Assembly: GCF_900104845.1 (NCBI RefSeq)
Contig: NZ_FNSR01000001.1
Location: 434,001-498,000 of the forward strand
Reading direction: 5' to 3'
From: Paraburkholderia caballeronis
GTDB lineage: Bacteria; Pseudomonadota; Gammaproteobacteria; Burkholderiales; Burkholderiaceae
Length of the DNA stretch: 64,000 nt
The notes under the pieces are model-generated. The model was given only the letters and a program-made list of their open reading frames with translations, was not told the origin of the DNA and did no database searches. Positions 48,798-57,969 of the stretch are shown here, piece after piece. How positions within the stretch are numbered: position 1 is the stretch's first letter; each line of letters begins with the position of its first letter. The position numbers and the translations under genes are program-made.

Positions 48798-50159
48798 ATG
48801 AACATCGTGATTCTGGCCGCGGGCGCCGGCAAGCGGATGCATTCCGCGCTGCCCAAGGTGCTGCATCCTCTGGCTGGCCGGCCGCTTCTCTCCCACGTTC
48901 TCGATACCGCCCGCACGCTGAAGCCGACCCGGCTCGTCGTCGTGATCGGCCACGGCGGCGATCAGGTTCGCGAGGCCGTCGCCGCGCCGGACGTGCAGTT
49001 CGCGCTCCAGCAGCAGCAGCTCGGCACCGGCCACGCGTTGCAGCAGGCGTTGCCGCTCATCGACCCGTCGGTGCCGACGCTCGTGCTGTACGGCGACGTG
49101 CCGCTCACGCGCGCGTCCACGCTGCAACGGTTGGCCGATGCGGCCGGCCCCGGCGGCTACGGCGTGCTGACCGTCACGCTCGCGGACCCGACCGGCTACG
49201 GCCGCATCGTGCGCGACGCGGCGGGCAACGTCACGCGGATCGTCGAGCAGAAGGACGCGACCGAGGAACAGCGGCGCATCGCGGAGATCAACACCGGCAT
49301 CGTCGTCGTGCCGAGCGGGCCGCTCGCCGGCTGGCTCGCCGCGCTGAAGAACGAGAACGCGCAGGGCGAGTTCTATCTGACCGACGTCGTCGAGCACGCG
49401 ATCGGGGCCGGCGTGCGGGTCGTCACCGCGCAGCCGGACGACGAATGGGAAACGCTCGGCGTGAACAGCAAGCAGCAGCTCGCGCAGCTCGAACGCATCC
49501 ATCAGCGCAACGTCGCGGACGCGCTGCTCGTCGCGGGCGTCACGCTCGCGGACCCGGCGCGCATCGACGTGCGCGGCGCGCTGGCGTGCGGGCGCGACGT
49601 GTCGATCGACGTGAACTGCGTGTTCGAGGGCGACGTGACGCTCGCGGACGGCGTGCGCGTCGGCCCGAACTGCGTGATCCGCAACGCCGCGATCGGCGCG
49701 GGCACCCGCATCGACGCGTACACCCACATCGAGGACGCGACGGTCGGCGCGCACGCGGTGCTCGGGCCGTACGCGCGGCTGCGGCCGGGCGCGAAACTCG
49801 CGGACGAAGTGCACGTCGGCAACTTCGTCGAGGTGAAGAATTCGGTCATCGGGCACGGCTCGAAGGCGAACCACCTGACCTATGTCGGCGACTCGGACGT
49901 CGGCGCGCGCGTGAACCTCGGCGCGGGCACGATCACCTGCAACTACGACGGCGCGAACAAGCACCGCACGGTGATCGAGGACGACGTGTTCGTCGGCTCG
50001 GACACGCAACTGGTCGCGCCGGTGCACGTCGGCCGCGGCGTGACGATCGCGGCCGGGACGACGGTCTGGAAGGACGTCTCCGCCGACGCGCTGGTGCTCA
50101 ACGACAAGACGCAGATCGCGAAGCCCGGCTACGTGCGGCCGGTCAAGCAGAAGAAATGA
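48798..50159 (+). CDS. glmU: Bifunctional UDP-GlcNAc pyrophosphorylase / GlcN-1-P acetyltransferase
   Basis: 453 aa. The N-terminal pyrophosphorylase begins [20 protein letters not shown] (nucleotide-binding loop), then [15 protein letters not shown] and YGDVPLTR. The C-terminal left-handed beta-helix acetyltransferase has hexapeptide repeats ([20 protein letters not shown]) and [17 protein letters not shown]. It makes UDP-GlcNAc for peptidoglycan and LPS. It precedes glmS, the first enzyme of the same route. Confidence 0.98.
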   Translation: MNIVILAAGAGKRMHSALPKVLHPLAGRPLLSHVLDTARTLKPTRLVVVIGHGGDQVREAVAAPDVQFALQQQQLGTGHALQQALPLIDPSVPTLVLYGDVPLTRASTLQRLADAAGPGGYGVLTVTLADPTGYGRIVRDAAGNVTRIVEQKDATEEQRRIAEINTGIVVVPSGPLAGWLAALKNENAQGEFYLTDVVEHAIGAGVRVVTAQPDDEWETLGVNSKQQLAQLERIHQRNVADALLVAGVTLADPARIDVRGALACGRDVSIDVNCVFEGDVTLADGVRVGPNCVIRNAAIGAGTRIDAYTHIEDATVGAHAVLGPYARLRPGAKLADEVHVGNFVEVKNSVIGHGSKANHLTYVGDSDVGARVNLGAGTITCNYDGANKHRTVIEDDVFVGSDTQLVAPVHVGRGVTIAAGTTVWKDVSADALVLNDKTQIAKPGYVRPVKQKK

Positions 50160-50237
50160 ACGGCCGCCGGCCGCGCGCGTTTTGCGCCGTCGCGGCCGGC
50201 CGACCCCGCTCCCCCTCATTGCAAAGGATCACCACTC

Positions 50238-52055
50238 ATGTGCGGCATCGTCGGCGCGGTTGCGCAGCGTAACATCGTCCCGGTTCTGGTCGAAGGACTG
50301 CGACGCCTCGAATACCGCGGCTACGACTCGTGCGGCGTCGCGGTGCTGGGCGCGGAAGGGCCGCGCCGCGTGCGCGGCACCGAACGCGTCGCGGACCTCG
50401 ACGCGCAGACGCAGGAAATGCACTTCGAGGGCGTGACCGGCATCTCGCACACGCGCTGGGCGACGCACGGCGCGCCGACCATCGACAACGCGCACCCGAT
50501 CTTCTCGAACAATGCGCTCGCGATCGTGCACAACGGGATCATCGAGAACTACGAGTCGCTGCGCGACGCGCTGCGCGCGAAGGGCTACCAGTTCGCGTCG
50601 CAGACCGACACCGAGGTGATCGCGCACCTGATCCACAGCCTGTACCGCGGCGACCTGTTCGCGGCCGTGCAGGGCGCGGTGCGCGAACTGCACGGCGCGT
50701 ATGCGATCGCGGTGATCCACAAGGACCAGCCGCATACGGTCGTCGGCGCGCGCGCCGGTTCGCCGCTCGTGGTCGGCTACGGCAAAGGCGAGAACTTCCT
50801 CGCGTCGGACGCGCTCGCGGTCGCCGGCAACACCGACCGCTTCGCGTATCTGGAAGAGGGCGACGTGTGCGAGATCACGCTCGACGGCGTGCGGATCGCG
50901 GATCGCGACGGCCATGCGGCGCAGCGCGCAGTGCACGCGGTGCAGGCGTATGGCGGCGCGGTCGAACTCGGCCCGTATCGCCACTACATGCAGAAGGAAA
51001 TCTTCGAGCAGCCGCGCGCGATCGGCGACACGATCCCGGCCGCCGATCCGTTCGGCGCCGACCTGTTCGGCGCGAACGCGCGGGAAGTGTTCGACGGCAT
51101 CGACAGCCTGCTGATCCTCGCGTGCGGCACCAGCTATTACGCGGGGCTCACCGCGAAGTACTGGATCGAGTCGATCGCGAAGATCCGCACCGACGTCGAG
51201 ATCGCGAGCGAATACCGTTACCGCGACTCGGTGCCGAACCCGCGCTCGCTGGTCGTCACGATCTCGCAATCCGGCGAGACCGCCGACACGATCGCCGCGC
51301 TCAAGCATGCGCAGTCGCTCGGCATGAAGCACACGCTCGCGGTGTGCAACGTCGCGACGAGCGCGATGGTGCAACTGACCGAACTGAAATTTCTGACGCA
51401 TGCGGGCCGCGAGATCGGCGTCGCGTCGACGAAGGCGTTCACGACGCAACTGGTCGCGCTGTTCATCCTCGCGGTGACGCTCGGCAAGCTGCGCGGCCAC
51501 GTGAGCGACGCGCAGGAGGCGGAGTACCAGAAGCTGCTGCGCCACCTGCCGGCCGCGCTGAACGGCGTGCTCGCGCTGGAGCCGCAGATCATCGCGTGGG
51601 CGGACGAGTTCGCGCGCAAGGAGAACGCACTGTTCCTCGGCCGCGGGCTGCACTACCCGATCGCGCTCGAAGGCGCGCTGAAGCTGAAGGAGATTTCGTA
51701 TATCCACGCGGAGGCGTATCCGGCGGGCGAACTGAAGCACGGGCCGCTCGCGCTGGTGACCGAGGCGATGCCGGTCGTGACCGTCGCGCCGAACGACGCG
51801 CTGCTCGAAAAGCTGAAGTCGAACATGCAGGAGGTGCGCGCGCGCGGCGGCAAGCTGTACGTGTTCGCGGATGCGGACTCGCACATCGTCAGCGACGACG
51901 GCATCCAGGTGATCCGGATGCCGGAGCACTACGGGCTGCTGTCGCCGATCCTTCACGTGGTGCCGCTGCAACTGCTGGCGTATCACACGGCGTGCAAGCG
52001 CGGGACCGACGTGGACAAGCCGCGCAATCTCGCGAAGTCGGTGACAGTCGAGTGA
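50238..52055 (+). CDS. glmS: Glucosamine-6-phosphate synthase (glutamine-dependent)
   Basis: 605 aa. N-terminal glutaminase with the catalytic Cys after Met1 ([12 protein letters not shown]), [13 protein letters not shown] and [10 protein letters not shown]; two SIS isomerase domains ([41 protein letters not shown]); C-terminal [13 protein letters not shown]. It makes glucosamine-6-phosphate from fructose-6-phosphate. The last codons are the conserved TnsD target of Tn7-like elements, and foreign DNA begins just after the stop. Confidence 0.98.
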   Translation: MCGIVGAVAQRNIVPVLVEGLRRLEYRGYDSCGVAVLGAEGPRRVRGTERVADLDAQTQEMHFEGVTGISHTRWATHGAPTIDNAHPIFSNNALAIVHNGIIENYESLRDALRAKGYQFASQTDTEVIAHLIHSLYRGDLFAAVQGAVRELHGAYAIAVIHKDQPHTVVGARAGSPLVVGYGKGENFLASDALAVAGNTDRFAYLEEGDVCEITLDGVRIADRDGHAAQRAVHAVQAYGGAVELGPYRHYMQKEIFEQPRAIGDTIPAADPFGADLFGANAREVFDGIDSLLILACGTSYYAGLTAKYWIESIAKIRTDVEIASEYRYRDSVPNPRSLVVTISQSGETADTIAALKHAQSLGMKHTLAVCNVATSAMVQLTELKFLTHAGREIGVASTKAFTTQLVALFILAVTLGKLRGHVSDAQEAEYQKLLRHLPAALNGVLALEPQIIAWADEFARKENALFLGRGLHYPIALEGALKLKEISYIHAEAYPAGELKHGPLALVTEAMPVVTVAPNDALLEKLKSNMQEVRARGGKLYVFADADSHIVSDDGIQVIRMPEHYGLLSPILHVVPLQLLAYHTACKRGTDVDKPRNLAKSVTVE

Positions 52056-52077
52056 GGTAGGGCGTCACGCGGTGGTA

Positions 52078-52190
52078 TGTGGCAGGTTCTAATAGTTTTA
52101 CTTAAAGCTCGCTGCAAAAGTTTTCCTTAAGTCCCTCGGACCGCCCGCAAACCCTGGCAGGACGGGGCTTAAGGGAAACTAATAGAACTA
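52078..52190. mobile_element. Candidate Tn7-like transposon end at attTn7
   Basis: The sequence changes character 22 bp after the glmS stop at TGTGGCAGG; Tn7 itself ends TGTGG and inserts about 25 bp past glmS. Inside lie related AT-rich units resembling transposase-binding repeats: CTAATAGTTTTACTTAAAG at 52089, GCAAAAGTTTTCCTTAAG at 52114 (direct, offset 25 bp), and an inverted relative CTTAAGGGAAACTAATAG at 52168. TGGTA (52073-52077) would be the target duplication. No tns gene is in the window, so this is a position- and pattern-based inference. Confidence 0.5.
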
Positions 52191-52545
52191 AAGCGCAGCA
52201 CCCCGGAAATGCCTCAAACGCGGGGAAACCTCCACCTCCGTTGGCTCCCGGGGCTTCGACCCCGGCCCGCTCCCCCGTTTCCGCTTCTCTCCGACCAGCA
52301 TCACCTTCCCAATCAGGTTCCCGTGGCGCCTTCAACGCTTAAGCGCACTCTCAACCCAGCGCCGCGACGGCCTTCCGAAGGTCGGTTCCTTGGTGCTCAT
52401 GGCTGCATGGCTGGACGTGGCGCGGCGTGAGGAAGCGTACCGTGTGAGGTGCGTGTTTCGGTGCTTTCGCAAAGGGCCTACCCCAATATCTCCGGATATT
52501 CTATGGGCGGCTGCGCAAACTAATAGTCATTTTCGGGTCTAGGCG
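52191..52545. other. Gap at the start of the island
   Basis: About 355 bp without a supported gene. It holds a perfect small hairpin, CCGGGG-CTTCGA-CCCCGG (52248-52265), and a further CTAATAG copy at 52520-52526 close to the HNH gene end. The surrounding sequence is less GC-biased than the core. Confidence 0.5.
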
Positions 52546-53292
52546 TCAACCGTTGGCGTGGTTGATTCCGAAGTGCCGTTCGCGATGACAGTTCGGACAC
52601 AAAGCCATCGCGTTCTCGACGCTGTCTTCGCCCCCGTCTGCCAAACGTCTGCGATGGTGCACCTCAAGGTACGGGCTCCCGTCTGAGCGCTGAAACGGTG
52701 CCGACTGCCCACATCCTTCGCACGTCCCATCAGCTCGCAGCAGGACCTCCGCAATGACGTCCGGATTGCGCCTGAATGCGCGGGTCAGCACGACGACTTG
52801 CCCGGGTTGCCTGTTTGCACTGGCGAGACGCTCTCTACGTTCATCCGTAGAAGACTTCAGGGACTTCTGGACGGCGGCGTCCAGATTCTCAACGACCGTC
52901 TCGTGGACGGCCATCCCCTTCAGCACCCCAACGAACTCATCGTGCACCTGGTGCAGTGGAGCTTCCGGACCCTTCGCTTTGCTCTGGATATAGACGATAT
53001 GGGACAAGAACGTGTCCAGCGCGACCGAGAGCGGGCCGGCGCCGTCTTGCGCAATATCCTCGAGGTAGAGCTTCCAAGCGTTGGCCGCGATAGTCGTCGC
53101 GAAGCAATTCGCGCCGCGGCGCATTGCAACGTAACTTCCGATGTAGCCCTTCGCAGCCCGAGGCGACATTTCAGGATAGGAATCGCGCAATGCTCGTTCG
53201 GCCTGCGGCAATTGCAGGCCTCCAGCGACAACCGCCCGCGCCAATTCGAGCGCAAGTTGAAATGCAGATGATGGAACAAGGTATCGAGGCAT
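52546..53292 (-). CDS. HNH endonuclease with uncharacterised N-terminal domain
   Basis: 248 aa. The last 60 residues are a zinc-bound HNH domain: CxxC at 191/194, the EVHHRRRL motif with His212-His213, Asn227 in EDSVENAMALCPNCHRERH, and CxxC at 232/235. The N-terminal 180 residues (ELARAVVAGGLQLPQAERAL and so on) are helical and I do not recognise them; they may read DNA or modified bases. HNH proteins of this plan are common in restriction and defence. The start is uncertain: 53292 fits the first conserved-looking Met, but an open frame extends to 53520. Confidence 0.8.
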   Translation of the reverse strand: MPRYLVPSSAFQLALELARAVVAGGLQLPQAERALRDSYPEMSPRAAKGYIGSYVAMRRGANCFATTIAANAWKLYLEDIAQDGAGPLSVALDTFLSHIVYIQSKAKGPEAPLHQVHDEFVGVLKGMAVHETVVENLDAAVQKSLKSSTDERRERLASANRQPGQVVVLTRAFRRNPDVIAEVLLRADGTCEGCGQSAPFQRSDGSPYLEVHHRRRLADGGEDSVENAMALCPNCHRERHFGINHANG

Positions 53293-53666
53293 GTCCTGAT
53301 TCTCGAAAGACAGCGATGCGTTGTGCATTGCGATGCACGAATCCAGCGGAGGCGCGCGTTGGCGCCGCCGGCATAGGAGAGAGAGATTCAGCACGGTGAC
53401 AAGGACATGTGCGAATGACCGAAGGGCATTCTGTTCAAACGTACGGCCACACCGCGCTGAAATTATGACGGCACGAACCGTCGTGTGGGTCGGTTCGTTG
53501 GCCATGAGCGACTTTTTCATCGCGGGACTGGCGTAGAGGCGTAGCTTTGTTCGAGCGACCGGTGCAGGGTCGAAGCGCGGGGGAAAAGTCTCGCGGTCGA
53601 GGCAACCCGGAAGGAAGCTGGCACTGATTTCTGCGACCTGGCAATGAAAACGGCGCCGGGCTTACA
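53293..53666. other. Divergent spacer between the HNH and sce7726 genes
   Basis: About 370 bp. The HNH frame stays open through part of it without conserved features. It should hold both promoters; TACAAT right at the sce7726 start is too close to serve that gene. I see no other gene. Confidence 0.45.
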
Positions 53667-54647
53667 ATGGCGACCGACTTATACGGCAGGTACCCCGCTG
53701 ACCACAATCCAGACCAAATGGCTGCTTTGCAATCCGTCGCTCCACTCGCGAAATCACGCGCACCGCGCCGAACCTTGAGTTCGGCAGAGCGGTTGCGGCT
53801 GCTCGCGCGGATGTTCACGCGGCCGGTATTTGCAGATATTGCGCGGTCTGGAAACTGGGAGGTAGCGCTCGGGTTCCTGGCGGAGCATGGACTGTTGACG
53901 GCCGCCAAGGGCCAGCCGTTGGCATCATTATTTGAGTCTGCGTGGCTCGAGATTCGACGCGCGTACCGCAACGAGTTCGTCTACAAGACGGAAATCGCCG
54001 GCCGGATAGTCTTTGGAAGGCACAGTCCGAACACTGCGTCGCTGCATGTGGAGCTTCCCGTCGGGCGCTCAATCGTCGACGTTGCGGTCTTCAACGGCAC
54101 GTCGACGGCCTACGAAATCAAAACTGAATTCGACACACCGCGGCGCCTCACTACACAGACATCGGACTACCTGGCTGCGTTTGACCGCGTTTGTTTGGTG
54201 ACTCATCCCCGCTGCGCGGAAAGCTACGCTGAAATCGTTGACCCGCGCGTTGGTGTCCTTGTCCTGACCGACCGGGGCTCCCTGCGACAGATTCGCGAGC
54301 CTTTGACCAACCGCAATAACGTATCACCCCAAACCATATTCAGCTGCCTTCAGAAAGCCGAATATATCGATGCTGTTTCGCTGAAAACCGGCGCGCCGGT
54401 AGTGAAACCATCCGGGATTATTCAAGCCTATTGCGGTGAGATTTTCAGGGAGTTTACGCCCCTGGAGGCGCATGCTATCTTCGTCCACGCATTAAGAAAA
54501 AGGAAAACCGACGGGGAAACCGTGCGCTTTGTGACCGCGCTGCCGGAGAGCTTGCGCGTACTTGGCTACGCCACTCCGTTGTCAGGGCGCCAGAGAGAAA
54601 CCGCACTCTCTGCATTGAAAGAGAACGTCGGCTTCCAGCTCGCCTGA
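53667..54647 (+). CDS. sce7726 family protein, predicted PD-(D/E)XK nuclease
   Basis: 326 aa. The middle shows a PD-(D/E)XK nuclease core: Asp138 in RSIVDVAVFNG and Glu150-x-Lys152 in TAYEIKTEFD, preceded by a possible acidic helix residue Glu90. The following DYLAAFDRVCLVTH resembles the beta-alpha part of such folds. The rest matches my memory of the sce7726 family, which occurs paired with sce7725 as here (26 bp to the next gene). No function is established. The nuclease motif and the defence neighbourhood suggest an anti-phage role; that is inference. Confidence 0.8.
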   Translation: MATDLYGRYPADHNPDQMAALQSVAPLAKSRAPRRTLSSAERLRLLARMFTRPVFADIARSGNWEVALGFLAEHGLLTAAKGQPLASLFESAWLEIRRAYRNEFVYKTEIAGRIVFGRHSPNTASLHVELPVGRSIVDVAVFNGTSTAYEIKTEFDTPRRLTTQTSDYLAAFDRVCLVTHPRCAESYAEIVDPRVGVLVLTDRGSLRQIREPLTNRNNVSPQTIFSCLQKAEYIDAVSLKTGAPVVKPSGIIQAYCGEIFREFTPLEAHAIFVHALRKRKTDGETVRFVTALPESLRVLGYATPLSGRQRETALSALKENVGFQLA

Positions 54648-54673
54648 GGCTCTCTCTCCGCCTGCATGGCGGA

Positions 54674-55639
54674 ATGCGAGAGGGCCAAACTTTGTACTTT
54701 CCTTATCTCTACGCTCGGCAGTCGGAGATGTTGGCATTACGTTCGTTGCGTGGTAACTACCCGCTTCGAGACACCATTATTCCAATACTCGAGCCGGTCA
54801 ATCGCGCGCATGCGCCCCTGCAGCGACTGCTGAATGATTTCGGGGAGGCTGATGACAATCTGATTGTCGTTACGAACCCCTACCAGCACGAGTTCCATGG
54901 CCGCGGCCTCGACGGCTGGATTGAACCTATCAAAGCTGCTATCGACACGCACGATTCGCTTATTCCTGGCCTGCAGTGCTCGCAAGCGACGACCACGGAC
55001 CAAATCAGAGATTTCCTCGCGCAATATCGCGACCGCGACGTTGCACTGCTGTACATGAATGCCCGGCTGTCGGACGCTCAGGTACAACGGCTGGCCGAAA
55101 GGGCGAACATTCGATTCCATATCAACCTGCACGAGCGGATGAGCGCGGCGCATCGAGCGATGCTTCCTCGTGAAAAGGTTGTGGACGTACGCGACGACTT
55201 CCAACGCAAAGCGCGCAACGCCGACTACGTCGGCATCGAATTCTTCACCGACCGAAACCTGAACTATCAGCAAGGAGCAGTCGGATTCGGCGATTACACA
55301 ATCCTCGGGGCAACGTTTGAAGCGGGTGGCGGGCCTGCCGCCGCAGTGGCGATACACGGCACGTTCAAGGAGCGAGGTGGAGACGTGTGGGTTGAACACT
55401 TCGTTTCCGACGACGTTGAACTCAACGTTGGCACAGTCGGCGAAAAATTCCTCCAGGCCGCGGGGAAACTTGTCGCGCGCGCTCGGCAGTTTCCGCGAAA
55501 GTTCGGCAACGACCAAGCGTTGCAGGATTACGCTGACGACGTCGCGGCACAGCACTACCCGGGGTTGGGGAAGAGCAAAGAACGGCAGATTTATCACCAT
55601 GTCGCTCTGATGCATCAATTGCTCACGGGCCGGCTCTAA
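54674..55639 (+). CDS. sce7725 family protein
   Basis: 321 aa. Features of the sce7725/beta-protein type: TLYFPYLYARQSEMLALRSL at the N-terminus, IIPILEPVNRAHAPLQRLL, NLIVVTNPYQHEF, and a central VDVRDDFQRKARNADYVGIE. It may have a TIM-barrel-like fold. ATG 54674 is assumed; a TTG at 54692 with GAGAGGG upstream would start at LYFPYL, which is closer to where relatives begin. It forms a tight pair with the sce7726 gene. Function unknown; probably the partner of the nuclease. Confidence 0.8.
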   Translation: MREGQTLYFPYLYARQSEMLALRSLRGNYPLRDTIIPILEPVNRAHAPLQRLLNDFGEADDNLIVVTNPYQHEFHGRGLDGWIEPIKAAIDTHDSLIPGLQCSQATTTDQIRDFLAQYRDRDVALLYMNARLSDAQVQRLAERANIRFHINLHERMSAAHRAMLPREKVVDVRDDFQRKARNADYVGIEFFTDRNLNYQQGAVGFGDYTILGATFEAGGGPAAAVAIHGTFKERGGDVWVEHFVSDDVELNVGTVGEKFLQAAGKLVARARQFPRKFGNDQALQDYADDVAAQHYPGLGKSKERQIYHHVALMHQLLTGRL

Positions 55640-55983
55640 GCGACGCGAGCCCCCATGCCATTGATGGTCGCGCTGCGGAACCTGAGCAGCGCGGCCGCTG
55701 TGGTCATGCCGCGCCCGCGCGTGGTATCCCGACTTACGCGCGCATGTTGAAGCGCTCGTGCTCGTCGCGCAGCGGCAAGGGGCGACATCCGTCACCCACC
55801 GTAACTCAATCAGCCTCACGCTGGGTCTGCATCGGTCCTTCACCACCGCGGTCAATGTCTAGTGTCGGCCGCAACGCGCGTGACATATCGGAACGGAAGA
55901 CTCTCGCGCAGGTGCGGAATCGTAAGACGGGCTGCGTTAGAAGAAGCGGTCCGAGAAAATATATCTACGCGAAGAGAAAGAAC
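55640..55983. other. Gap between the sce7725 and OLD genes
   Basis: About 340 bp. In the last 170 bp before 55862 a plus-strand frame without a start codon stays open (contains WYPDLRAHVEALVLVAQRQG and ends in TAG), which may be the decayed tail of a lost gene. The GAGAAAGA ribosome site for the OLD gene is at the right end. No certain promoter is seen. Confidence 0.4.
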
Positions 55984-57969
55984 GTGTACCTACATCGAAT
56001 CAGCGGTGAAAACTTCCGTGTGTTTGGCTCCAAGGAGAGCGGCACGGATTTGCAACTCGAGTTCGCTTCGGGTCTCAATGTTCTCGTCGGGGAGAACGAT
56101 GCAGGCAAAACGTCGGTCATCGATGCAATTCGGCATGTGCTGCTGACCACGAGCTATGAATTCCTGAGAATTCAAGAGCACGACTTCCATATCGAAGGGG
56201 ACACTCGCGCGAAAACACTTTGGCTCGAAGCCGAGTTCCGCGACTTGTCGAAGGAGCAACGGGCGACGGTCGTTGAATGGCTGACCTACCCGAGTTCAGG
56301 CGACCCCTATCTTGTAGTCCACGTAACCGCAAAATTCGGCAAACCGATTGGCCGTAACCGCGGGAACGTCGTCACCGTCGTGATGTCCGGGCATGACGGC
56401 TCGGGTATCGAAATTGGCAGCGCAGTTCGGGACCTCATTCGCGCTACCTATCTGAGACCGCTGCGTGACGCGGAAGCCGAATTGCGCGCGGGTCGCCAGT
56501 CACGACTTTCGCAAATCTTGCAGGCTCACAAGAACATTGTTGGCCAGGAGCATGACGATTTCGACCGTGACGACGCGTCGAAGCAACCGACGACGCTCGT
56601 CGGATTCATGCAGCAGGCTCAGCATCGAATCTCGTCAAGCGAAGTTATCAAGGCTGTACAGCAAGAGGTTAACGAAAAGCACCTTGCTCGGGTCTCGTTT
56701 TCTGGCGACCAGCTGTCGTCGCGCATTGGCATCTCATCGAGGATGTCACTGGTCCAAATCCTGGAGAAGCTGGAACTTGCTCTGTTGCCACCAATCGGAG
56801 TCTCGGAGTTCGAGCAATGTGCGCGCGGTCTTGGCTACAACAATGTCCTCTTCATGTCGGCGGAGCTTGTTCTCCTTAGCGAAGGCGAGGAGCTGGCTCT
56901 TCTGCTGATTGAAGAGCCCGAAGCGCACATCCATCCCCAGCTACAAGGCCGCGTCCTTGAGTTATTCCGTGAGCACGCGGAGCGCAAGGAGCAGCCCGTC
57001 CAGGTGCTGATAAGTACCCACAGCCCCACGCTCGCATCAGCGGCGCCTGTCGAAAGCACGATTCTGATGGTTAAAGGTAAGCCTTACCCCTTGAGGAAAG
57101 GTTTCACCAAACTCGAAGACGGGGACTACGCGTTCCTTCAGCGCTTCCTCGACAGCACGAAGGCGAACCTTTTCTTTGCTCGGTCCGTCGTCATCGTCGA
57201 AGGCCCAGCCGAAGCCATTCTGCTGCCGACGCTAGCCGCTCAGTGCGGACTGTCGTTCTCGGAACATGGCGTATCCATCGTCAATGTCGGCACGGTCGGC
57301 CTGTTCAGATACGCGCGCATCCTTCAGCGTAAGAACGATGACATCCTTCCTATCCCGGTCGCGTGCATTACTGACCGCGACATCGTACCGACGCATATCG
57401 ACTATGTTGAACGACCGGCGAAAGGAAAGCGCTTCTTTGACCAGTACACGGCCCCCGAGATTGTTGACCACGTGAAACGGAAAGAGAAACGTGCCGAGGG
57501 CGGTTCCACCCAGGTTTTCGTCTCAGACGCCTGGACGTTGGAATACGACATGGCCGCGTCGGGGTGCGCAAAGCTACTTCACGATGCGGTCGCGTTGGCG
57601 AAGAAGGCCGGCGACGATGGCTTTCTGACTCAAACCGAAATTGACGCTGAGCTCACGTCGGCTAAGGTGGTCTGGGACGGCTACGTCAAAGACGGAAAGG
57701 CCGCGCACGAAATCGCTGCGAACGTCTACAAGCCGCTTCAGATTAAACAAGCGTCGAAAGCCATCGCCGCTCAATTCTGCGCTCATCTGCTCAAGACTGG
57801 AAATTACGGCTCGGGTCCGAGCCTTTTGGCGGCGCTTCCGACTTATCTCCAAAATGCTCTTCGCTACGTGACTACAGACAGCGTGAAGACCCCCGCCACA
57901 CCCACGGCACTCGGCGCCGCGTCCGCCGCGAGTGCGAGCGTTGTAGCTTCGCCGGGAGCGACGTCGTGA
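55984..57969 (+). CDS. OLD-family ATP-dependent nuclease (GajA-like, AAA ATPase plus TOPRIM)
   Basis: 661 aa from GTG 55984, which has GAGAAAGA upstream and places the ATPase at the N-terminus; an upstream ATG at 55744 would add 80 unrelated residues. ABC/SMC-like ATPase: Walker A GENDAGKTS at 36-44, Walker B LLLIEEPEAHIHPQL at about 306-320, and H-loop STHS at 344-347. The TOPRIM domain follows, with Glu406 in VVIVEGPAEA and the DxD pair Asp464/Asp466 in CITDRDIVPT. Class 2 OLD nucleases next to a UvrD helicase form the Gabija anti-phage system. The stop overlaps the helicase start (GTGA). Confidence 0.9.
   Translation: MYLHRISGENFRVFGSKESGTDLQLEFASGLNVLVGENDAGKTSVIDAIRHVLLTTSYEFLRIQEHDFHIEGDTRAKTLWLEAEFRDLSKEQRATVVEWLTYPSSGDPYLVVHVTAKFGKPIGRNRGNVVTVVMSGHDGSGIEIGSAVRDLIRATYLRPLRDAEAELRAGRQSRLSQILQAHKNIVGQEHDDFDRDDASKQPTTLVGFMQQAQHRISSSEVIKAVQQEVNEKHLARVSFSGDQLSSRIGISSRMSLVQILEKLELALLPPIGVSEFEQCARGLGYNNVLFMSAELVLLSEGEELALLLIEEPEAHIHPQLQGRVLELFREHAERKEQPVQVLISTHSPTLASAAPVESTILMVKGKPYPLRKGFTKLEDGDYAFLQRFLDSTKANLFFARSVVIVEGPAEAILLPTLAAQCGLSFSEHGVSIVNVGTVGLFRYARILQRKNDDILPIPVACITDRDIVPTHIDYVERPAKGKRFFDQYTAPEIVDHVKRKEKRAEGGSTQVFVSDAWTLEYDMAASGCAKLLHDAVALAKKAGDDGFLTQTEIDAELTSAKVVWDGYVKDGKAAHEIAANVYKPLQIKQASKAIAAQFCAHLLKTGNYGSGPSLLAALPTYLQNALRYVTTDSVKTPATPTALGAASAASASVVASPGATS

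Noticed and set aside
50160..50237. glmS ribozyme upstream of glmS
   Set aside because: The short spacer has no ribozyme core; glmS ribozymes are a Gram-positive feature.
52248..52265. Hairpin with GGGGCTTCGACCCC resembling a tRNA T-arm
   Set aside because: No acceptor, D- or anticodon arm can be built around it; it is treated only as a hairpin.
52102..52335. 77-codon minus-strand frame after glmS
   Set aside because: It overlaps the repeat cluster of the presumed transposon end, has Gly/Pro/Glu runs, no ribosome site and no family likeness.
53293..53520. Longer version of the HNH protein starting at 53520
   Set aside because: The extra residues look like translated spacer and no good ribosome site was seen; kept only as a possibility.
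55744..55983. 80-residue N-terminal extension of the OLD nuclease
   Set aside because: Composition unlike the rest of the protein; the GTG at 55984 has a ribosome site and begins directly with the ATPase fold.
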